A stretch of 64,000 nt of DNA from Isoetes taiwanensis (lineage: Eukaryota; Streptophyta; Lycopodiopsida; Isoetales; Isoetaceae). The stretch is taken from positions 62,001-126,000 of the forward strand of contig JAJEKV010000485.1 in the NCBI GenBank assembly GCA_021234155.1, given 5' to 3'. Position numbers and translations under genes: made by a program. A model generated the notes under the pieces. That model saw nothing but the letters and a program-made list of their open reading frames with translations, was not told where the DNA came from and did not search any database. This document shows, in pieces, positions 58,500 through 64,000 of the stretch (position 1 is its first letter; every line of letters starts with the position of its first letter).

Positions 58500-60070
58500 A
58501 GGAAAAAGCTGGTTTCAAAACCAAAGTATGGAAAACAAGATTGGGAGCATCACCTAACGCTTTCAAAGCAGAAAATAATGTAAAGTTTATTTTAATGATC
58601 CAAATTGCTACAAGTAATTTGGAATGGCTAGTTAGAAATCTTTTCATATCGGGGGTTGACAAACCCACTAACAACCCGGTCATTTATTTGCCCTCTACAT
58701 ATCGGACACATTGCTTTAGAGAGACTTGGAGTTCGATTTTCAAAGAGATTTAAACATCCCATGTAATGATCAAGAACAAGCTCAAAACGAGATTCGGGGA
58801 CTGATTGGTAATGACCTTTTGAATATGAAAACTACCATATCTATTAGGCATATTCAAGGCACATAAATGTGACTATAGGTGGATTACTAATGCACATGGT
58901 ACCATTTACTCATAAATTTCTCAAATTATCACCTTTGGGCTCAATGACATTCGGGTATATGGTCCGAGATCTCCAAAATGATGTGTGCTAAATTATGCAC
59001 TTTATTTCCGGGAAAGATCAACTCAAACTGGGTTATTAATTCCATATATGATGTGATAATTAATCTTCCTCCCAAGATACATGAAGTGTATGTATGAGAC
59101 ATCACTAAATGCTATGAGAACATTCTCTCGCTGGGAGAAACCGGTATCCGCCATATCATGGAACTAGTCATAGAAGTTGCTTGGAAACAAATGAAGATCA
59201 AACATCATAAGAATGAAATGTGGATCAAGAAGTCTAATATTGACAAATATACTGTCAAATGGTTTAAGTCTCAACAGAAGGTAAATGCCGGTTCGGAATG
59301 GAGTAAGTACTTTTATTAAAGCCAATCATTGGCTCCTTGCTAACTGTCACATTATCATGGGAAGCGTAACTTGGAAACAAATTAGTGGTATTCCAATGGG
59401 ATTTGCCTCAGAAGTATTAGCTGGTGTAATTTGTATCCGATATGGTTTGAGATGATGTTTATCAAGAATTTAGCCACCAAGGGCTTATATGATGAAGTGT
59501 GCAAATTCATTACATACTTTTAGATATATCGACGATCGTGTTTGTGAAAACCTGTCCTAATATCGTAAATTATCTCAAAGAAACACCTTTAGGTGAGGAG
59601 GTGGGATAAGCATTTATGACATGAGCTATTTAGGTGTCAAAGAGGAAACCGCTTAAAAACATTTGTAATTGCTCCGTGATGATGGGAGTCATGGGTGTAA
59701 AGCCAATTTTTCTTAATATGACTATTGAGATTGCCAATAGGACTAATGGTATCTATCGGACCTATAGATATGATAAGAGGGACATACTTCCTTTTAAAGC
59801 CTTGAAATTCATCCATGGATAGTCAGAGACCATATCATCAAGCTAGAAATGTGATTATTTCGGTGTACTTCCATATATGTATGTAAATTCAGGATCTATT
59901 GGGCCGGAACCGATATTAAAGAACCGATAGAAAGATTTGTCGATAATGGTTTTGACAAAGTTGGCATAAGAAGACAAGTCATCAAATATATCGAGTACAC
60001 AATTTCCCAGATTACCTTATGATGCGAAAGATCCGATACAAGAAATTTCAACGAAAAATATGAAAGGTAT
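58500..60070 (+). pseudogene. Reverse transcriptase of an unusual retroelement (candidate Penelope-like)
   Basis: Conserved RT-like blocks occur in order in shifting frames: NNVKFILMIQIATSNLEWL and VDKPTNNPVIY (58,541-58,690), NWVINSIYDVIINLPPKI then a stop and DITKCYENI (59,030-59,130, motif A), ELVIEVAWKQMKIK (59,160-59,200), WKQISGIPMGFAS (59,371-59,415, motif B), FRYIDDR (59,520-59,540, motif C with YIDD), and PIFLNMTIEIANRTNGIYRTYRYDKRDILPFK (59,700-59,810). SRPYHQARNVIIS follows (59,824). Copia (YVDD), gypsy (YIDD with AFxT) and LINE (YADD, FVDFxKAFD) signatures do not fit motifs A and B. D-x-x-x-x-Y/F-x-x-I-P-L plus GIPMG resembles Penelope-like and algal RT groups. No GIY-YIG or RNase H was seen. 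Dead copy. Confidence 0.6.
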
Positions 60071-60239
60071 GTGTAATAATCGATGTCGCATGATACCGGG
60101 TTTTATTTCGTGGGTTAATTTACTAATAGGATTTGGGATGGACCCCGCTATGAAAGGTAGGGGTCCACCCTCCCTATTTTCATGGCATAACTTTAATGGG
60201 GCGTTCATTTCCTCACGGTTGGCGGTAGTTTTTTTTTAA

Positions 60240-60640
60240 TAAATATGATGCTTTTAAATTTAGGCACTCAAGTTTGGCTTTCATACTCTTGTTTATGGAA
60301 AATGTTAATGGGAACAAAGGTTTATGTCTTTAAATTTTTCCAAATACAATATTAAATAGTATCCAGTGTAAAAAAAGGATTTTTCTCAGAAAATCTCAGA
60401 AAGTATCTAACCATGGTACACATATACTAGTTGAATAAAGGTGAATTTGGATCTTTAAACATATAAATGTCTATAAAGTTCGTGGAATAGATATTCTCAG
60501 AAAGAAGATATCCTAAGGATGAATGTTAAGTTGAGCATGGTAAAGGTATATTTTGAGGCTCAAGGGTTACTCAAAGGTTTGTTACAACATAAGCTACATA
60601 CATATGAGGTTTGTCTATGCCTTGCTCCCTGTCATATATT
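60240..60640 (+). repeat. Dispersed repeat R3, copy B
   Basis: Inverted match to 48,935-49,330. It abuts the start of repeat R2 copy B, whereas the other R2 copy at 9.6-11.0 kb lacks it, so R3 and R2 are separate units here. Confidence 0.85.
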
Positions 60641-62050
60641 TGTATGATTTGAAGATTGTGAAAACTTTATCATCATAAGTACACAAGACTTAGGGTTTAC
60701 ATTTTAATTATGGAGTGTAATATATTGTAGCATATTCATATAATATTTGCATTTTTCGGACCCGGATTTTTCCGTCTCTCATTGGTTTACCCTAAGTCGG
60801 TGGAGTCCGCAAAAAGAAAAAATGGAGCGTGACCTGACACGCTGGGACCTGGGCGGCTCCTCGAATCTTGAATGCTTTAAGCACATAGGGCTTGACGTGT
60901 GGCTATAAATGTTGTGGCCAAAACCTCGCACAAGATACCGGATTGATCTTTTCCTTTAGGGCATGGATATGGCGGTTGCTCGACCGTATCTTCTCGCACA
61001 AAGGCAAGTTCTTACTTTCGTAAAATAAGTTTTATGGTAGCCTTTAATGCGGTAAACCGGCCATATTGGATATCTTTCACATCTTGGGATGTGGCGGCGA
61101 CTGCATAGTGGATACTTGGCCGACCTTTTCCCACCGAGAATTCTAGAGGTTTAAAACATGTATGGGTATGAATTTAACTTTCGGATGGCGATTCTGTTAG
61201 TTGGACTCGATAGTCACTTGATAGAAGATTTAATCGTATTATTTATCCATTCGGGGATTTGCCTTGTGTAATGGATGAGATGCATATCGAAATGCTATTG
61301 GGCAAAAACGCCTTTACAAGAAGAACAGGGGTGCAATTCCAAGAAAACTAATGCCAATTTGGTTAAGCATGGAGGGAATAAACATGGTGGATCTTCCTCA
61401 AACGGCCAGCATATTAACTATAAATCGACAATGAGTCCGATGATGAACAAGAAGATTATCAGTCCGATGCATGTCTATTTAATATGTTTTTGAAATGGAT
61501 AGCAGCCAAATGAAGTTAATGATCTTGCAATAGATGGAAAGGAATCATGGTAGTAGATACTCTTTGTTAGAATATATCTTGTGTTATTGGTTGATTTCCT
61601 CTCTATGTACGATTTTGTAAAATTTAATGGCTTTAAAGTTTGAGAATCTATTTGCTTTATAAATTTAACTTCTAGTTCTATCCATTCTTGAGTTTTTTAT
61701 TTGGTAAGGAGCAAAAGGTTACAAATGGTGATCAGGTGAAGAAGCAGAAACCAATTTTGCACCTTTTTGGCCCTTGCTATACTACCATTTTTATGCTAAT
61801 ATAGTATTGATTGGTCGCAGTACTTTGTTTCTCTTCTATTTGTCGCTTTTTTGCTTTTTTTCTAGATTAAGGGCTTGAGGATGGACGTTTGAGATTATAT
61901 GAAGGAAGAGTCATCAAGTGTTCAAGTAATATATACCCTCTTTAGGAAGGAACCGATCGATAAGAAGTAATGATCTTTGAGACAAATCTTGAGCATGATC
62001 CATCCGCTGTTTATATTTTGAATTTAGAATGTTTTCCATGAAAACATGTT
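60640..62050 (-). repeat. 1.4-kb dispersed repeat R2, copy B
   Basis: Reverse-complement match to 9,610-11,045 from cttagggtttacattttaat (about 60,685) to gaatttagaatgttttcc (about 62,019). The internal ORF homologous to 10,023-10,409 is broken here into a 72-codon piece at 61,275-61,493. Confidence 0.85.
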
Positions 62051-63009
62051 GTTGAATATACATATTCGGTAGCTATGATCATGAACATACCCTAGTCCGA
62101 ATATTTATGTTTTTGATAAACGGGATGTGCACAAAATTGTGTCATTATGAAACATGTAATTTCGAATTTAGATCATATGCTTTAAAACGTGGATATTTAT
62201 CAGGTTGAATAGGAATGAAAAATGAAAAATAACAGCAATTATACATGGTACAGGAAATGAATTTTGCTTTGAGAATACAAATGGTCGGGCCTTTTAAGGA
62301 AAATTGTAAATGTTATGTATACATGTCAATGACAAAGTTTACATTTAATCTTACAAGAAACTTATATAGGCCAAGCCCAACGTTTCTCTTTCCTATGTGT
62401 TAGAACATGCAAGATTTGAGCTTGCATTTTTTGCCCGTGTTGAGGCCCGCGACGATAGAGGGATGCTGACCATAACGACTCATTATAAAAGATGTTTTGT
62501 ATCAAATCAAAAGAATCTAAGTTCCGAACATGCAAAAATTGAAATATGTTTGAGCATGGAGAATTCTAACCTATGTAGTTGCCAATATACCTATGCAAAT
62601 GGTTATCCAAAATGTATATGAATAAAACATGACCCATTAATCCCAATAGCTTTCCATATGATAAGAACAAATTTATGATATGCATCATGGAGATGGTCCT
62701 TCATGCAATATTGTCCAACACTATTATTTGCTCTGCTCAATTTATGATCTCGTAAGTTTAAAAGGAAATCTTTTGCATCTAGTGATAATCTTGAAATGAA
62801 AAATAGCACCTATTCTGTATGAGTGCTTTTTTCTACCATTCTATTTGACATCTTTAACTGCAAAGGCACAGATCATCTATACTGTGTGTAAAAAAGAAAG
62901 ACAAATATATATGTTTTGGAGGCAGTAGCCACTAAGGTTTAGGCAAAGAAGGGAAGAGCTAGAGGGCAAAATCTATCGATAGAAACAGTTTATGTAAGCT
63001 ACAAAGGAA
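62051..63009. other. Intergenic DNA upstream of the PHT1 fragment
   Basis: AT-rich, no gene recognised. A frame at 62,397-62,621 has no family signature. Confidence 0.4.
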
Positions 63010-63515
63010 ATGGCGGATCAGGGTTTCAGGTTCTCAAAGCATTGGACAGGGCAAAAATGCAACTATACCATTTCAAAGCCATAGTGATTGCCAGAATGGG
63101 ATTTTTCACAGATGCATACGATCTGTTCTGCATCTCCTCTGTAACCAGATTATTGGGTCCATTATATTACTACGATCCGGCCATAGGGAAGCCCGGATCT
63201 CTGCCCCCAAATGTCTCTGTTGTTGTTAACAAAGTCTGTTAACAAATAGCCCTCTGTGGAACTTTTGCTGGGCAGCTTTTCTTCGGCTGCTTGGGTTTTA
63301 AACGTGAAATGTGATCTTCCGGGAGAAAGCCCTCTTCCTCTGTTGGAGTCGAATAGGGAAAAAATTGGGCTTTTTAGTTGGGAATTTGCCTACAGGCATG
63401 GAAGACAATTGGTGGGTACAGCATGCACTTGGTTTTTTCTCGACATTGCATACTACAATGACATTGGAAATTCGATTGGATACTGGTCGAAGCCCCCATC
63501 TCTATGCTTGATAGC
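63010..63515 (+). pseudogene. PHT1-type high-affinity phosphate transporter, internally deleted
   Basis: PHT1 proteins are plasma-membrane H+/phosphate symporters of the MFS with 12 helices and about 520-540 residues. The ATG at 63,010 starts MADQG. One missing base after it shifts the frame to [43 protein letters not shown], the highly conserved N-terminus and first helix. [14 protein letters not shown] follows, then a small insertion with a TAA near 63,240. [16 protein letters not shown] (second helix) follows. The next 300 or so residues are missing, and the match resumes at about 63,390 with [23 protein letters not shown], the helix after the central loop. Deletion, frameshift and stop show a pseudogene. 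Confidence 0.85.
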
Positions 63516-64000
63516 AGCTGCATAAAACAAGCAGTAACCTTCCTCTGCAATCTAGCAACCAGGCCTGGTAGCCTCTGGTCAAGCAGGCTCCCCAAGGTGT
63601 AAAACAGGCTTCGCCCGATTCTATTCCTAGAACACAGTCCAAATCCTCTGCCCCTACCTTCTTTTCGATTGCCCCATTGGTCTATGGCTTTTTAGGGCCG
63701 CCTCTTTTGCAAGCTTCGGCACCTCTACAAATGCAAAATTTTGCCTTCTATCCAACGATCTCTCCTCGCAGTGCAGGTGACGGATTTGCCTTCCTCTCCT
63801 CGGTCAAGGCAAAACGCCTATTCTTAATCCTGATTCGGCACCTGCATATAGCCAATAACCCAATTAGCATTTCAATAGACGAAGTTATGAAATGGGATGC
63901 AATACAGAGCAATTGAAGGCTTCCATATTTGGCAAAATGTGTTCTTGAGCTCGGTCTTGTGGTCGGAATTGGTAATGCCGAATAAGAAATCAGGGTATTA
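63516..64000 (+). other. Unassigned sequence after the PHT1 fragment
   Basis: A 79-codon frame at 63,677-63,916 (MVYGFLGPPLLQASA..FYPTISPRSAGDG) does not match the expected PHT1 continuation and has no identified family. The window ends here. Confidence 0.3.

Overview
This is eukaryotic nuclear DNA from a land plant. Three broken genes belong to plant families (SDP1-type triacylglycerol lipase, CHX cation/H+ exchanger, PHT1 phosphate transporter), and a fourth, a NAP1 histone chaperone pseudogene, still has canonical GT..AG introns. The rest is AT-rich intergenic sequence packed with old transposable elements. The mix (LINEs with unusual RT motifs and microsatellite tails, a tRNA-derived SINE with a TATC tail, and an RT that looks Penelope-like rather than copia, gypsy or plant L1) suggests a large-genome non-angiosperm such as a fern, lycophyte or gymnosperm. 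That placement is inference. I see no convincingly intact host gene.

Layout: 0-1 kb is the frameshifted 3' part of an SDP1-like lipase gene with two tandem duplications. 2.6-4.5 kb is a decayed Ty1/copia pol end plus its 3' LTR, then a 270-bp foldback element at 4.8-5.1 kb. 6.7 kb holds a truncated SINE. 7.9-9.0 kb is an unidentified minus-strand reading frame. 9.6-11.0 kb is a 1.4-kb repeat with an inverted copy at 60.6-62.0 kb. 11.3 kb is a full SINE. 12.0-19.6 kb is a long minus-strand LINE ending in (TTCTA)n. 20.3-21.6 kb is a duplicated segment followed by an AT-rich array that opens with a CACTA-type terminus. 22.1-27.4 kb is a second, plus-strand LINE ending in (TTCC)n.

29.3-38.6 kb looks like one large DNA transposon. 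Both ends carry clusters of a GGAAGGGTTTCC motif in both orientations, and a degenerate MULE-like transposase lies between them. 40.8-42.0 kb repeats the 20-21 kb segment. 43.0-45.2 kb has fragments of CHX and NAP1 side by side in one orientation. 45.5-47.0 kb has unidentified small ORFs with in-frame tandem repeats. 51-55.5 kb is a PIF/Harbinger transposon with convergent Myb/SANT-like and DDE-transposase remnants, followed by a GA-rich palindromic MITE. 57 kb is a SINE embedded in a (GA)n tract. 58.5-60.1 kb is a decayed reverse transcriptase with a YIDD active site and motifs unlike the common plant retroelements. 63.0-63.5 kb is a broken PHT1 gene.

No operon-like or pathway logic links these features. 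The window records layered transposition, segmental duplication and gene-fragment decay. The observations most worth checking are the YIDD reverse transcriptase, the GGAAGGGTTTCC transposon, the SINE family, the microsatellite-tailed LINEs and the CHX/NAP1 fragment block.
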